Below are positions 1-11,697 of a DNA stretch of 64,000 nucleotides, piece after piece. The stretch spans positions 76,194,095 through 76,258,094 of the forward strand of contig NC_084464.1 of assembly GCF_027409185.1 (NCBI RefSeq), in the 5' to 3' direction. Numbering within the stretch: the first letter of the stretch is position 1; each line of letters begins with the position of its first letter. The notes beneath the pieces were generated by a model. It was given only the letters and a program-made list of their open reading frames with translations. It made no database searches and was not told where the DNA came from. Made by a program: the position numbers and the translations under genes. The stretch is from Cynocephalus volans. Its lineage: Eukaryota > Chordata > Mammalia > Dermoptera > Cynocephalidae.

Positions 1-84
1 AAAAAGTTGTGAAATGATTTTAACTATATCTTATTTTTTATTTAAAATTTCAAAGTTGATAGTGACCATACTGAAAGCAACAGG

Positions 85-290
85 AATATTTTTTATTTTA
101 TTTCATTGTACATGTTTATGGGGTACGGTTTTTTTCAATACATACATATATTGTATAATAATCTAATCAGAATAGTTAGCATGTCTATCATCACCTAAAT
201 ATTTATTATTTCTTTGTGGTTATAACATTCAAGATCCTCTTTTCTGGCTATCTTGAAATATACAATACAGTGATATTTTTAAAATTATAA
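85..290 (-). mobile_element. L1 3' UTR fragment, antisense
   Basis: The + strand reads like the reverse complement of a mammalian L1 3' UTR: a GTTTATGGGGTAC motif, then a 'tatcatcacctaaatattta' type stretch and a 'tttctttgtggtta' run. It is old and diverged, with no visible target duplication. Boundaries are approximate. Confidence 0.6.
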
Positions 291-769
291 AACCCAGGAA
301 GGAAAAAGCAAGTTTATCTGCTTAATGAATTAATGTCTAGTTGATAAATATGAGACGTCTTTCCATGAAGCTATTTTCAAGTTTACAATATTCATTACTT
401 CTACTGCCTCAATCTTTAGCTGAGTCAATATTGCGCAACTACGAAGGGGAGAGAGAACTTGATCTTCACCTTAAGAGAATACTCCAGTTAGAAGGGTTAG
501 CAAAGATTCAACAACATTCTATGCCAAAGTCAAATTGTGTAAACCAACTACAGGATAGAAAGGACTAAACCTTGCATTCTTTGAACACTCACAGCTTGGA
601 TTGAAAATGGCACATATAACATAACACTTAGCTTAACATATGTTAAATATGACACAAAAATGTTTGTTAGCAGATAGTGATGCAAAACCTGGGGAAATAA
701 ATTTAGATTCATGACATTTCTAAAGGAATTTAAATTCTATATAATCTGATTCTCTTGTTACATGTGAGA

Positions 770-865
770 GAAAACTAAGGCCTAGAGAAGTTGAGGTTCT
801 CAAGACTACACACTGAAGAATCTAGAATGAGAACCCAAGTAATCTGACAATTAGATCAATGAGTG
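770..865 (-). repeat. MIR-like SINE fragment
   Basis: It matches the pattern of an antisense MIR core: 'gaaaactaaggcctagagaag' followed by a diverged account of the 'aggtcacacagc' and 'gaacccaag' segments. Only the core is recognisable and divergence is high. Confidence 0.5.
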
Positions 866-1059
866 CTACACTCTAGTAGTCTGTACTTCAGGAGATATCA
901 TAATTTTTCTCATTTTCTTTAAGAGATTATTTTACATTCTTCTATTGATAATTTTCTAGGAAGCCTTGCCTAAATCTCTAGGTTATTTAAGCGTTTCTCT
1001 TCTTCCAGGTTCGGAAACAACATTGTGCCTACACCAATTGTAACTCTTCAGTGGAACTT

Positions 1060-1210
1060 ATTGATATTTTACGTGCCTGTCTCTCCCTACTGGATTACAA
1101 ACTCCGTGAAAGCTAAGACTGATTCTTAATCTTCATTGCACTCTCAGTAACTAGCACAGTGCCTTGCACACACTTAATATGTAATAATAATAATGATAAA
1201 AATACTACTT
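1060..1210 (+). repeat. L2 LINE 3' end
   Basis: The stretch has the L2 3' terminal order: 'ctggattacaaactccgtga', a 'gactgattct' segment, then 'agcacagtgccttgcacaca' and a short A/T-rich microsatellite-like end (taataataataatga). Old and diverged. Confidence 0.65.
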
Positions 1211-1324
1211 GAATTGATCTGACTTTCCTTCAAAGGCTCACCATGATCCTTGCCAACTTCTCTAGCTTTACATCCCCAAACAGTAACATCAAAGTGCTCT
1301 TAGCTATTTAGTTCAGGGAAAAGA

Positions 1325-1665
1325 TCAGTCTCTCACTGCATACCCTTTGTTCAAGCAATTCTTTCCCCTTTTGCTCCTCCCCACCACCACAGCCACACAT
1401 CTAACTTCATTAACTCTCTGTATTCATTTTCTCCTGGAAGTCCTTCCCAACTCATGACCTCTCCCCAACCTAAATTGGATTAATGCTTCTCCTCTGAGCT
1501 CCAATAGCTCCCTGTGCATATATTTCTGCACTGCACAGATATCATAAGGTAATTTGTAAACACTCCATCCAAGTTCTGTTATATTTATGTTGGTATTCTC
1601 CAAGATTAGTACATTGCCTGGCACATAGTAGTTGACTTAAAAATGTGATTTGAATAAAAAGAACA
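1325..1665 (+). repeat. L2 LINE 3' end, second copy
   Basis: A longer L2 3' region: a pyrimidine-rich 'cctggaagtccttcccaa' segment, 'ccctgtgcatatatttctgc', and the terminal 'acattgcctggcacatagta' with a 'tgaataaa' end. It lies directly downstream of the previous L2 end in the same orientation. An open frame on the opposite strand at 1424-1624 is incidental. Confidence 0.65.
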
Positions 1666-2082
1666 CGGAACAGGGAAAGAATCTTGGCAAAGGGTGTATT
1701 TAAGGGATGCACGAATGTGGAAATACATACAGCTGGTGTTTAGTATTTTTCATAAGAGATTGTTGAACTAAAATAATAGAAAAAGCCTTTCAATTTGAGG
1801 CTACAGTTGAAGTCAGAAAACAAGCAATAAAAGCCCTGACAGAAAAGATAGTAAAATGATATAGGGTTATAAAAGAAAGATTAGGAATTAGTAAAGCAGG
1901 CCATTCATACGAATGCTGATAGACTGGTTATCATAGGATAAAGGGCACTTTCAATCATGCTAAAAACAGGTACAAAGATGAAGACAACCAGAGGTTAAGT
2001 TATATTTAACCCCCCCCCCCATGGCCTAGGCTACAAGCATCACCATCACTCCCATATGAGTGCACAAAGCTTCTTCCTCCTC

Positions 2083-2185
2083 ATTTTTATTGTGGTAAAA
2101 TATACATAAAATTTACCTTTTAACCATTTTTAATTGCACAATTCACATTGTTGTGCAACCATCGCCACTATCCATCCTAATTCAT
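2083..2185 (-). mobile_element. L1 3' UTR fragment, antisense
   Basis: 'ttgtggtaaaatatacataa' followed by 'ttgttgtgcaaccatc' and 'ccactatccatcc' is the reverse complement of the mammalian L1M 3' UTR. Short, diverged, no target duplication seen. Confidence 0.65.
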
Positions 2186-2699
2186 TTTTAACACACGAGC
2201 CGCAGTCACAATTTTATTGCTTTTATTAACTCTGCTTTAGTAACATACTGAGCTTTATGCTCCACAAAAAGATTCTGCTGGATTAGATTCAGAAACAGGG
2301 AAGAGTGAAACAAATCAATTGAGGACTGAAGGACTACCCTTCATGGTCCTCTGTTAATGGAACTGAAGAGCTTAAGGCTTCACTTCATGGACCCCTCCCG
2401 CCTTTTGGGCCTCTCAATGGAGAACCGGGCAGATCACACCTCGCCAAAAACGCAACTGAGTTCCGAATGGCAGCTGTCCCAGGCCAGCGCGGATGCTCCA
2501 CAGCTTCCTTTCCTACCGCACAAAATGAGTAGCTCAGGGACCGGGCTCTCTAGCCTGGACTGCAGGGAGCAGGTGAAGAAAGTAAACGAGAAATAATAGT
2601 GAGAAAAGCAGCTTAAATCTTAATACTCCCTCTTTCTGCCTTCCTCTGGTCCATACTCCACACCAGCCCTCAAGCTTTTTCCCTAAACCTACAGACTTG

Positions 2700-3640
2700 C
2701 CCCGTTCCTTGGGCTCGCGCTTTTTATTGACGCAAACCTCCTGTTCTCGCGGGAACTTGGGAACGGGAGCTGGGTAAGGTGAACAAATCTCTCGAAATCT
2801 CAGTTGGCATTGAGCTGGAGAGGCCGCGGAGGCGCCCGAGGGGCGGGGCGCGGAGCTTGACTGGGGCGGGGCCTAGTCTCAGAGAGGGGAGGGAAGAGGC
2901 GGGAGGGGGAGGTGAGAGCAGCCGGGGGCGGGGCCGCGCGGCCGGGGACCTGTTGATCGCAGGTATAGCCGGCCGGCCCGAGCTCCCTCGGGACTGGGGC
3001 GATTGCGCATGCTCGCTGGCCGCGCTGGGCCGGTTGCCGAGCGGCGGTGACGAACCGGCTCCTCGGTTTTGCTGGTTGTGGTTGCTGCGATGGCGAAGTG
3101 AGGGGGCCCGGGACGGGATGGTGCTGACCTGGGTAGTGCCGTCTTCTTCCAGCTGGATAACGAGCTCCGTCCGACAGGCGGGGGAAGAGGCAGAGCCGGG
3201 CGAGAGGTAAACCCCTAACTGTCCTGTTCGTCTCCACCGGCTCCCGACACCCGCGACCCCTCCCTCCGTGCCTCTTTCCCAGGGTCCAGGCAGGAAGCGG
3301 CCTTCTCCTGGTCCCCCGCTCGTCCGCTCCGGCCCTTTACCCGGCTTCTCGCCGTCGGAGCCCGGCTCCGGGCCCGCTGAAGGTCGGCGGGGACGGCGGT
3401 GCAGAGCTCTCAGGGAGGCGAGGAGCCGCGGCGCGCCGTTTGCCCGACGCTCCCTGCCGCCCCTGCCCCTGCGGCGCGTCCTGAACCTCACTCCTCCTGT
3501 GCCCCAGCCTTCTCCTGCCCTTCGCCCCGGGCTCCATCTTCGCCGCTCTGTCCCTCCTTTACCTCTCTGTCGTGGTTCTGCTTTCTCATCCCGCACCTCC
3601 TACGTGCCTTTTCGCCTCGGAGGTCCCTACGTTGGAGGCA
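2700..3640. promoter_or_regulatory. FAM135A: CpG island promoter of FAM135A
   Basis: About 0.9 kb of GC-rich, CpG-dense sequence sits in otherwise AT-rich DNA and covers exon 1. Visible promoter-type motifs are three GC boxes (GGGGCGGGGC near 2840, GGGGCGGGGCC near 2863, GGGGGCGGGGCC near 2924), an NRF1-like TGCGCATGC at 3004-3012, and a YY1-like GATGGCG at 3089-3095. No TATA box is seen, which fits a dispersed-start housekeeping promoter. The several long open frames on both strands here are a by-product of high GC content and carry no domain. The exact start site cannot be read from sequence alone. Confidence 0.85.
2960..3206 (+). other. FAM135A: FAM135A exon 1 (noncoding leader), start approximate
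   Basis: The 3' end is set by a good donor, GAGAG|GTAAAC, with GT at 3207-3208. The 5' end is a guess inside the CpG island. The exon has two upstream start codons. The first (3090) encodes a three-codon ORF, Met-Ala-Lys-stop. The second (3118) is in a strong context (G at -3, G at +4) and stays open to the donor. That second frame continues through exon 2. Alternative donors such as CGCAG|GTATAG near 2961 are possible. Exon identity rests on island position, splice signal and downstream exon phase, not on transcript data. Confidence 0.65.
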
Positions 3641-4778
3641 GTGTATCCTTTTGCTCCCCTCGATTTCTTTCCTCTCACTGTGCATCCCTAGTCTGGCTCT
3701 AACCTACCTTCTCTGACCAGGTTTCTCACAGTGTTATCTCCATAATTTCATCCTCGGCTTTCCTTTCCTCTCATTTTCCTCCTTTCAGTACTTCATCTTC
3801 ATTCTCTTTTGTTAGTTGCCGATTGTGTGTTTTGCTTTAGCATCGCGTTGCACTAGAGTTCATTCTGTGCTCCCACTTTACCTTCGGAGGCCCTCAAACC
3901 CTTAGCTCCCTTTGGTACTCACTTCATCGCTTTCTGCCTAATGGCCCATGTTCTCCCGTCCTTTTCCATCCTACTACCATTTCTAGTCTCTAATCTGGAC
4001 TTTTTCCCCTTATGAAACTCTTTTTTTCTGTTTGTATAAGTTGAGGTCTCTTCAGTCCGTTTGTTTCACCTTTTTATTAAATCCCTGAAGAGTTCTTTTT
4101 AACATGCCCTCTAGTCTCGCTTGCTTTCTACCTAAACTAGGTATCCTCTCAATATTTAGTTCAGCTTCCAATTTAATAAAATTTCTTCATCTTCTTCCCA
4201 CTGGTTGGAAATACCAAAGAGTGACAATAGCAATAAACCTGCTACACTTATTGGTTGAAGCTTTAATTTTTAAGAATTATGTTTACCTGACAACTTGAGT
4301 ACAGGCTTCATGAAACTATAAAGGGTTAAGATTTGTTAAAGGTTCACCTGCAAACATATGCTTAAAATTTGAAAATTTTATTGTTCTCCAGTAAATATAG
4401 TTGTCCAAGAACTAATCTTAAATGAAATTTAGCAAAATTTACTTTATAAAATTTATTATTAATCTTTATATGTTTGCTGTTGCAATTGATTGCATCATTT
4501 TTCTGAGTCTTGTTCTCTTTAATAAATGCAAACAATTTCTGCTAAATTAAGAATAGAATTATTATGCTTACTGAAGGAGAAATACATGAGAAGTATTAAG
4601 TTTTTGAATTGGGCAAAAGAACTTTCCAAACAGTTTTGGGAGGTTCTTCCCCACCTATTTTATTTTATATTATTTGGCTTAAATAAAACTTCCCTTTCTA
4701 TAAATAAAAGTGTATAAATATTTTATTTTGAAGTATCTGCTTAGCAATTGCTTTTAGTGAAGTTTGCCTTTATTCTAG
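3207..4778 (+). other. FAM135A: FAM135A intron 1
   Basis: The first 430 bases are still CpG-island sequence. The rest is pyrimidine-rich and then AT-rich unique sequence. I recognise no mobile element and no coding potential in it. Confidence 0.6.
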
Positions 4779-4867
4779 GGTTGAAGATCAACTGGATTAT
4801 GTATTTCGTTCTGGAATTTCAAAGCAGTCCACAAACAGTAAATTCTTCCTTATGTTGTCTATGTCAG
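4779..4867 (+). other. FAM135A: Probable FAM135A exon 2 (noncoding, 89 nt)
   Basis: Bounded by acceptor TTGCCTTTATTCTAG and donor GTCAG|GTAGGA, both good. It contains no stop in the frame opened by the start codon at 3118 of exon 1, so the upstream ORF passes through all 29 codons. It ends in a phase that matches the next exon. No protein family is recognised. Splice-site quality makes it a likely leader exon, but it might be skipped in some transcripts. Confidence 0.6.
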
Positions 4868-5227
4868 GTAGGAATTGAGTTTTTCTGTTTGTTTTAAGAA
4901 GGGAAATACCAAGGGTAAAAAGTGTAGTTCCTTATTCAAAGTGATTTATAAGTAAAAATAAGAGGATCTGGTGTCATTAAACCACACTTCTTTTAGAAGA
5001 ACCAGCAGTTTATTGTGTATAGTAAGAGGTGATGAACTCCTCACCTTTTAAAATTTTTAAAAAATGATTTTTCAAATGCAAATAGAGATAACTGCTGCTT
5101 CTGGAGAAAGTTTGCTCTTCCTTCAAAGGCAGGTCTTTTTATTTTTAGGTAAATATTAAATGCCTACAAATTCTTGTTGGTATTTTTAGTGAGTTGATTC
5201 TGTGCTCTTAGAAATTAAAATAAGGTT

Positions 5228-5375
5228 TCATGATGGACAGCAGGCACAGGACTTCAAGTCAGAAGATCTGAACTCTTAATGACTCATCATAGTTTGTAGA
5301 AGCCACTTAATCTCTGTACCTCAGTGCCTCCACCTGTAAAATGTGGATAATGAAGGTGGCCAACCAGTAATCTCT
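5228..5375 (+). repeat. MIR SINE
   Basis: 'gacttcaagtcagaagatct', then 'agccacttaatctctgtacc' and 'tcagtgcctccacctgtaaa' followed by 'atgtggataatga' give the MIR core order in sense orientation. Diverged. Confidence 0.65.
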
Positions 5376-6632
5376 CCGCAGCAAAGTAAGTCCTAATCAT
5401 TTAAATATGCTTATGGCCAGCCGACAAAAATTGCGATATAAATACTTAAGTTTTATCTCTAATTTTAGACTGTGTGGTAAGAGTGTAATTGACTTCTTAA
5501 ATCTCAGATTAAACTGGAATTTTGTTCCTTTTTTTAAAAAATTTCAGATCTCTGTGAAAAGTCTCGTAGAATGCTAGTGAATTAGTGAGCTTAGATTAAC
5601 GTTCATATACATTGAAACAGACACTGCAGCATTCAGTATAACATATCTGCCCTTTGGCAGGAGTTGACACTGGAAGGAGATGTAAGAGTTATACATATAT
5701 CTTTGGTTACCTCCTTAATTTTTTGTTGTCTTATATTTTTGCTTTGTTTACAGTAAATATAAACCCTTGAGAGTGGGGGGTTGTTTAAAAGAGCAAGGAT
5801 TTTCTTTGCTTTGATTCTAGGTATTGAGGAAAAACTGCTTATGTACATGTGTGATAATGTACATGTGTGTATTTAAATAAGTGAATGAAGATAGGGGCAT
5901 ATAGATTTGAATTAAGTAGTGTTATTTGTTGAATTGTTTGTCAGGAAGAAGGTTTAGAAATAAATAGGAATAAGAAGCAGAATGGTAATATAGAAGAAAA
6001 CATTCTTAATGTACCCAATGGTTTGTTTTTCAGAAAAGTTACAAAGGACAAGTTAGGCAAGTCTGGGTTTTTCAGAAGGAATAAAGTGAAGCAACTCCAC
6101 GTGAGTTTCACCATTTTATTTTTAAAGATTGGCAGCTTTTAAACAGGTACATACTTGGTTGTCAATGATGTGCTGAATTTAAAGTAAAAATTATCCTTTT
6201 TTTTTTTTAGAAATATAATAGTGTCAGACATATTGTACCATTAAGATATGTTTCCTACTTGAATAACCCTTTAGGTAGTTCTTATTTTGATGAAACAAAC
6301 TTTATGAACTTTCTCTCAACCAAGAAACCATTCTGAGAAAATTATAGCATATTTCCTTTTGTAGGATTAGGTCTCTATCAGACTGTCCAGAATACAGGAA
6401 GTATTTCTAAATTATGTTCTAATTGATATAGAAGTCTATTGATGGTAATCTGGAACATTTCTGTTAAGTTTTACGAAATGTCCATTTGCTATAGTTCTTA
6501 ATTTAATCTGAATTAGAATAAGTATTCCTTTATTGAAATCCCCTTGAAGTTGCCGTATGCAATGTGCCTGCTTCATTTATGATTGTTTTTAGAGCACTGG
6601 TAACTGTGACACCTGCTCTTTGATGTCTTCAA

Positions 6633-6714
6633 ATTGCCAGTAAGTCATGGGCTTACATTGGAAATACTGTTATCTGTAAATGTCTAAGCAGCAAGGTCAG
6701 GACTTACTGGCAAT
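6633..6714. repeat. 82-nt inverted repeat / hairpin
   Basis: ATTGCCAGTAAGTC (6633-6646) and GACTTACTGGCAAT (6701-6714) are perfect 14-bp inverted repeats separated by 54 nt. Inside, GCTTACATT pairs with AATG-TAAGC around a 2-nt bulge, which lengthens the stem. It is either the remains of a palindromic MITE or a fold-back capable of a pre-miRNA-like structure. It lies in the FAM135A leader intron, in the transcribed strand. Confidence 0.6.
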
Positions 6715-7264
6715 CACAATTTAAGACCTTAGATGGCCATGTAGCCTTTATTATGACTTTATCTTTTGGAATTGAGAACCCCAGACTTTTAGACCACCCT
6801 CATTCTTACTCAGGTTTATTTTAAGACTGAAAATTAGTTTTTTTCCTTGGGCAGAATAAGGTTAGAATGTAGGCTGTCTGCAGCCCCTTTATGTAAAATT
6901 AATAACCATTTTGTCAACATATGAAGTAAAATAAAATGAAAATGTTTGCAAAGTGCTCCATTTTGGTAGAAAAGTTCTGAAATAGTTCTCTAGGCAGGGG
7001 GAGCCAGGAAAATGTCAATAAGGGGTGAAATCAATAGAAAAATGCTTTGAACGGGTAGTTTTTTTTTTTTTGTTTTTCCCCAACACACCTGGGAAGATCT
7101 CAGTTGGAAACATAACTTTTCCCTTTAAAGTCCTATGGGCTGTAAATGAAAATATTTTCAAGCCATGCTATTGAAACTAATAATGATAGCCTATTTATTT
7201 GAGTTGCTTATTTTGGATAGACATTTCCTTGAATGAAATTATATTTAAAAATTGAAATAAATAA

Positions 7265-7435
7265 AATCACAATGTCAGGTGTTTATTGAGCACCATGCAC
7301 CAACTGCCATACTTAATGCTTTGTATATGTTACTTTTTAAAGCCTTATCTTTTGAGCTAAGAATTAGATAAGTATTATTTCCATTTGAGAAAACTGAGGC
7401 TTAGAAAGGTTGAATTAGAGCCCAGGTCTGTTAAA
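7265..7435 (-). repeat. MIR/L2-like relic
   Basis: 'tgtttattgagcaccatgca' followed later by 'tttgagaaaactgaggctta' and 'gagcccaggtctg' is the usual antisense MIR/L2-type string. Diverged; subfamily not assignable by eye. Confidence 0.5.
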
Positions 7436-7936
7436 TATCAAAGTTACTGGTAGACTAACAAAAGCAAGAAAGCCTGGGATGTCAAGAAAATATTGTTTCT
7501 TTGAATGTTTTTCAGAAGATGATCGTAATTCTTTTTATTCTGATTCTGAGCTTTGTTTTCTGTTGAGATAACTGATAAGAAGAATTATTTTTTTGTTTGC
7601 TGGGCAGATCCCAGAACTAGGTAGTAAATGATGACTGTGGTTCTTCCTCAGTTTCTCTTTTTGTTAAGTGAAGTAACTAGCTTTTGGTAATTTTGGTTCT
7701 CTGAGATTGTTAAAGTATATAATAACATGACCTGTTCTAAGGTATTCTGCATTAGATTACTGGCAGGTTTGTAGCATAAATGTGTCCCTAAAATGTTTGA
7801 ATTGCATTTAATAAATTAAATCCTATTTTCTCATTGTTCATGTAATGTCAGAGATGGCTTTCATTAAGTGTCACATAATTAGCAATAAAAGTTCTTTCTC
7901 TGTTCATTCTCATGAAATAAGTGAACTGTGGAAATA

Positions 7937-8018
7937 CAAGGGTACTTCAGGCAGTTTGTGGAAAAGTAGAATTAAAAGGTAATACAAATCTTTTCATGAA
8001 CTTTTTGAAGTGCCCTCG
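7937..8018. mobile_element. Palindromic mariner-like MITE (82 bp)
   Basis: The arms at about 7937-7966 and 7990-8018 are imperfect inverted repeats: GGGTACTTCA on the left against TGAAGTGCCC on the right, with matching AGTTTGTGGAAAAG and CTTTTCATGAACT. The element is flanked by TA on both sides (7935-7936 and 8019-8020), as expected for a Tc1/mariner-type target duplication. Too short to encode a transposase. Family name not assigned. Confidence 0.6.
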
Positions 8019-8526
8019 TACTCTCAGGGATTACTAAGGTTTCTTCTATATTATGTTTAAAAATTGTTGTTTGCTATAGATTTTCTATCATATTAATAAA
8101 TTAACAATTAAAATTAATCTTTTTTTGAGAATACTTCTTAATGTAAATGTCAGTTCTAAGATTAGTAATAATGTAGGTATTTCCCTTTTATTAGATAACT
8201 GTCGAAAGACAAATCTTAAAGAAATTGGAAGAGAACAATGCCTTTAATACGTTACTTTTGTTTGTGGGTGTGTGTGGTGTGGAAATTTGAGAATTTCATG
8301 GTTAGGAAATGTTAATTACATGGGAAATTGAATATAGTTTATTAAGTGTAATTTTTTTCATTAATGTTGCATTCTGATTTCAGTTTTTCTTTTGCTAAGG
8401 GCACATTTATCATGACTTGATGATGATTGAATCTATTTCCTATAACAGTTCAGGCATAGACTTAAAAATTATACAGGTGCAAATATATGCCATGAAATTG
8501 AACACATTTGAGTTTTTTGTCCTTTT

Positions 8527-8672
8527 CCATTATTTTCTTGCTGTGTGACCTTGGATAAGTTCTGCAGACTTTCTGCTCCTTAGTTTCCTCACCTGTAATA
8601 TGGTAATAATAGTTCTTTCAGATTTTTATAAGAATTAAATGAAACAACATAATTAAAGGTAGTGGTACAAAG
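8527..8672 (+). repeat. MIR SINE
   Basis: Clear MIR core: 'cttgctgtgtgaccttggat', 'ttagtttcctcacctgtaat', 'atggtaataatag', and 'agaattaaatgaaa' in the right order and orientation. Confidence 0.8.
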
Positions 8673-9417
8673 TAGGTGGGCCAAAAAGTTTTGAGTGTCT
8701 ATATTTGGGTTTTCTTTTATATAGCTATTTGGTCTGTATATGGTATCATCAACTGAGAAACATGTAGGTTTTTAAAATATAATTTGTCAGTAAAGCTATT
8801 CTCATCATCTTTCCTTTGGAAGATCTCCCTTCTCTCTCTGTCCCCAAAAGAGAAGAATTTAGTACTCTATTCTTTCCTTAAATATTTCTGTAATTCAGGC
8901 ATTATGGCATATGGCTGGCCCTCAGGAACTCATTTTGGTGAATGCAGAGTGGCAGCAAAAGTTTCTAGACAAGTAATTTTTCTTACTTTACGTTCTTCTT
9001 TAATGATTCTGATAAACTCAGCTTATCACTTTTTAAAACGAGAGAGGTCACTGATGAAAGTATGTTGTGCATGTGAATGATTGTAAAGCAAAAAGAAGGT
9101 TAAAAGCCTCTGAGTGGTGGTGATCTTTAGAGCCAGGCAAATGACTGGTGGATTAGCCATTTTAGATCAGGATATAGTCTAGTGACTAAGCATGCTTAGC
9201 CCCTGCAAGAGGGAGCTTACAAAGGTGAGCAGGGTGTTGTCAGGGCCTCGAAGGGAACCAAATGTGAATCAAGAAATAAGATCGTAGCTCAGATATTCAC
9301 ACTGAAACAACTAGTGCAGATATAACCAAATCAGATGGCCAGAATTTACACCAGATAGCAGGCTTAGGGATTCAAGACTAATCCAGATGTACTTGGTGAT
9401 TGTTTTCAGTTTATTGC

Positions 9418-9852
9418 AATTTTAGTCTGTTTTTGTGTTGTCATAATATAATACCTGAGACTCAGTAATTTATAAGGAAAAGAGGTTTATTTGGCCCATG
9501 ATTCCGTAGGCTAGAAAGTCCATGATTGTGCAAATGTATTTGGTGAGGGCCTCAGGCTGATTCCACTCATGGCAGAATGTAGAAGGAGAGGTAGCATGTG
9601 TAAGAGATCGCATGGCAAGAGAGGGAAACTGAGGAAGCCAGACACTTTTTAACAGCCCAGTTTTGCAGGAACTAATCCGTTTCCTGAAGAACTCACTCAC
9701 TCCCCAGGAAGGGCAGTAATCTATTCAGAGGGATTTGCCTCCAGGAGCCAAACATCCAAAATCCCACTAGGCTCTCTACCTCTTGACACTGCCACATTGG
9801 GATCAAATTTCAACATGAGTTTTGGTGGGGCAAGCATATCCAAACTCTAACA
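9418..9852 (-). mobile_element. MaLR-type solo LTR (MST/MLT1-like), antisense
   Basis: The reverse complement starts TGTTAGAGTTTGGATATGCT and ends near 'acagactaaaatt', with 'aataaacctcttttccttat' and 'aattactgagtctcaggtat' before the end. This is the MaLR LTR order. Length about 430 bp fits. No internal retroviral sequence follows. The target duplication is unclear, so the left boundary is approximate. The open frame on the minus strand at 9470-9700 lies wholly within the LTR. Confidence 0.75.
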
Positions 9853-10267
9853 ATTGTTGTATGGTCTAACTTGGTCAAGATTAGCTCAGAGACTGTAAGA
9901 GCCATATACTGCTGTGGCCTAGATAAGTGGCACCTAGGAAAGGTGGCAGCCAAGTATCCCATCTTCCTACTCCTCTCAGCCTGCTACAGAACATGACTCA
10001 GTATAAGAATCTTTTGTTATTCACAAGAGGAAAATATTCTGAAGTCTTTTAGGGGTACTCCTATTTTGGGCTTTCTGCTTATTTCTTGAGAGAAGTCCCA
10101 AGAAAATCAACATAAAACTAGACTAGCTAGTACTAAATGCATCGAGTTAACTGCCTTCTAGATCTAGAAAATTTCCCTGTTCCTATATTTCTGTTTAACA
10201 TAATTGAATTTAACTATACATGTTAGATGATCTTCCCTCTGTTGGTCTCTGATCCCAAATGTCAGTC

Positions 10268-10397
10268 TCAGTTCCCACATATCTGTCATAGTGTGAGCCC
10301 CTCATATAGTTGAATGTGAATCTGGTGTTCCTTCATTTTGTATCAGTTCCCATATATCTATTATAATGTGAGCCTCTCAATGCAATGAGTGTGAATG
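10268..10397 (+). repeat. Imperfect tandem duplication, period 75 bp
   Basis: TCAGTTCCCACATATCTGTC at 10268 recurs as TCAGTTCCCATATATCTATT at 10343. Both are followed by 'aTgTGAGCC.CTCA' and '.TGAATGTGAAT' versus 'GAGTGTGAAT'. Two partial units only. It may be a local slippage duplication or part of an unrecognised repeat. Confidence 0.6.
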
Positions 10398-11217
10398 TTT
10401 AGAGGAGTGTGTATTTTTTTGTACAATGTGGCCCCTAAATTCAAGTTTACTACGTTATCTAGTGTTCAGCTGAATAAACTGATTTTTTTTTTTCTTAAAG
10501 ATGGAGGAAAAAGGGAATATGTTGTACTTAATGAGAAATGATATATCAAGTGCAAACATGGAGCCTTTCTATGGATTTTTAAGGGTCATTGCTCCATAGG
10601 CAATTTTTGCCTTATGTGGTGTCTTTTGGGCATCATTATTCAGACTATCCATATTACAGAATTTTACATTTGTCTGTGGTTGCTATCTTGGGAGCAGAAT
10701 TCAGAAACTGGAGCTGTTGCTCCAAATGATCCCTTTATTCCTTAGGTTGACTGGGGAGTGTCCGTGAACTCCAGTTTGTTTAACTCCTTTACCCTCTACC
10801 TTAGGAGAAAGAATATTCTCAGGGTATCTGTGGGTTCATATTCAAGAGTCAAGACTGTTCCCTGATTTCTGTGAGAGGATCTTATCCCCTGCAGTCTCCG
10901 GTCCATCTTGAGGGACCTCTAAGCTGTGCCTATTAGTTTCAGGTGTTTCCACATTCTTTTTTAGGTTCTGAAGCACTCGTGAATTCAGACTGAGTTCAGG
11001 GTGGATCAGTGTGGATGGTGCAGGAACATTTCCCACATTTTTCAGATATCCATGCCTGGATTCTCCTTTGTGGATATTCATTGTCTCTCAGTTGATCTGA
11101 TAGAAGCAAGCACCCCTCTAGTTTCACAAGCTATGCATGGTTTTATGTACCTAGTACTATTTCTGTGGCAGTTACTGTACACTCCAGCAGTTAAAGGGAT
11201 CCCTTGGTATTCCTAGA

Positions 11218-11697
11218 CTATGCTATCCAATAGAAATATGTGAGATGTATAACTTAAAATTTTCTAGTAGCCACATTAAAAAAGTAAAAATAAACAGGTA
11301 AAATTAATTTTAATAATTTAACACAATATATCCAGAATATTAAGATGTAATCAATATAAAAAACATATTAATGAGATATTTACATTCTTTTTTTGTACTA
11401 AGTCTTGGAAATCCATTGTCTATTTTACACTTACAGCATATCTGTTAGTACATTACTTTTTTTTTTTTAAGTATTCTTCATTGTTATTGATTAAAGTAAA
11501 ATGTAGTCCTAGCAAAACAATAAAGCTATGTTTAATGGGAAAATATTTTTACACTGCTTCAGTCTTTGGACTTAAATTTAAATTAATTTAAAATAAAATA
11601 AAATAAAAATTCAGTCCCTCAGTCACACTAGTCACATTTCAGTTGTTCAGTAGCCACATGTTGCAGTTGGCCACCGTATTTGACAGAGAAGCTCTAG
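11218..11697. repeat. Ancient interspersed repeat, MER-like DNA-transposon type
   Basis: 'tgctatccaatagaaatatg', 'ttttctagtagccacattaa' and a closing 'agtagccacatgttgcagtt' ... 'gacagagaagctctagag' form a pattern common in mammalian introns. The two 'tagccaca' ends suggest an inverted-terminal arrangement. I recognise it as interspersed but cannot name the family securely. It contains several poly-T and A-rich slippage tracts. Confidence 0.5.

Larger units (their letters stand above)
1..2700. other. Intergenic DNA upstream of FAM135A
   Basis: No coding region is supported here. The interval holds an antisense L1 3' fragment near the left edge, a MIR-like stretch near 770-860, two L2 3' ends between 1060 and 1660, an 11-C homopolymer at 2010-2020, and a short antisense L1 fragment at about 2083-2185. 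The short open frames at 341-568 and 2357-2596 have no recognisable domain and no splice or codon-bias support. Confidence 0.7.

Noticed and set aside
2724..3716. Several long overlapping open frames on both strands in the CpG island
   Set aside because: High GC removes stop codons by chance. Composition is Arg/Pro/Gly-rich with no domain, and the frames ignore the exon 1 donor. Only the 3118 start was kept, as an upstream ORF.
8784..9080. 98-residue open frame
   Set aside because: No recognisable domain, no splice support and ordinary intron composition.
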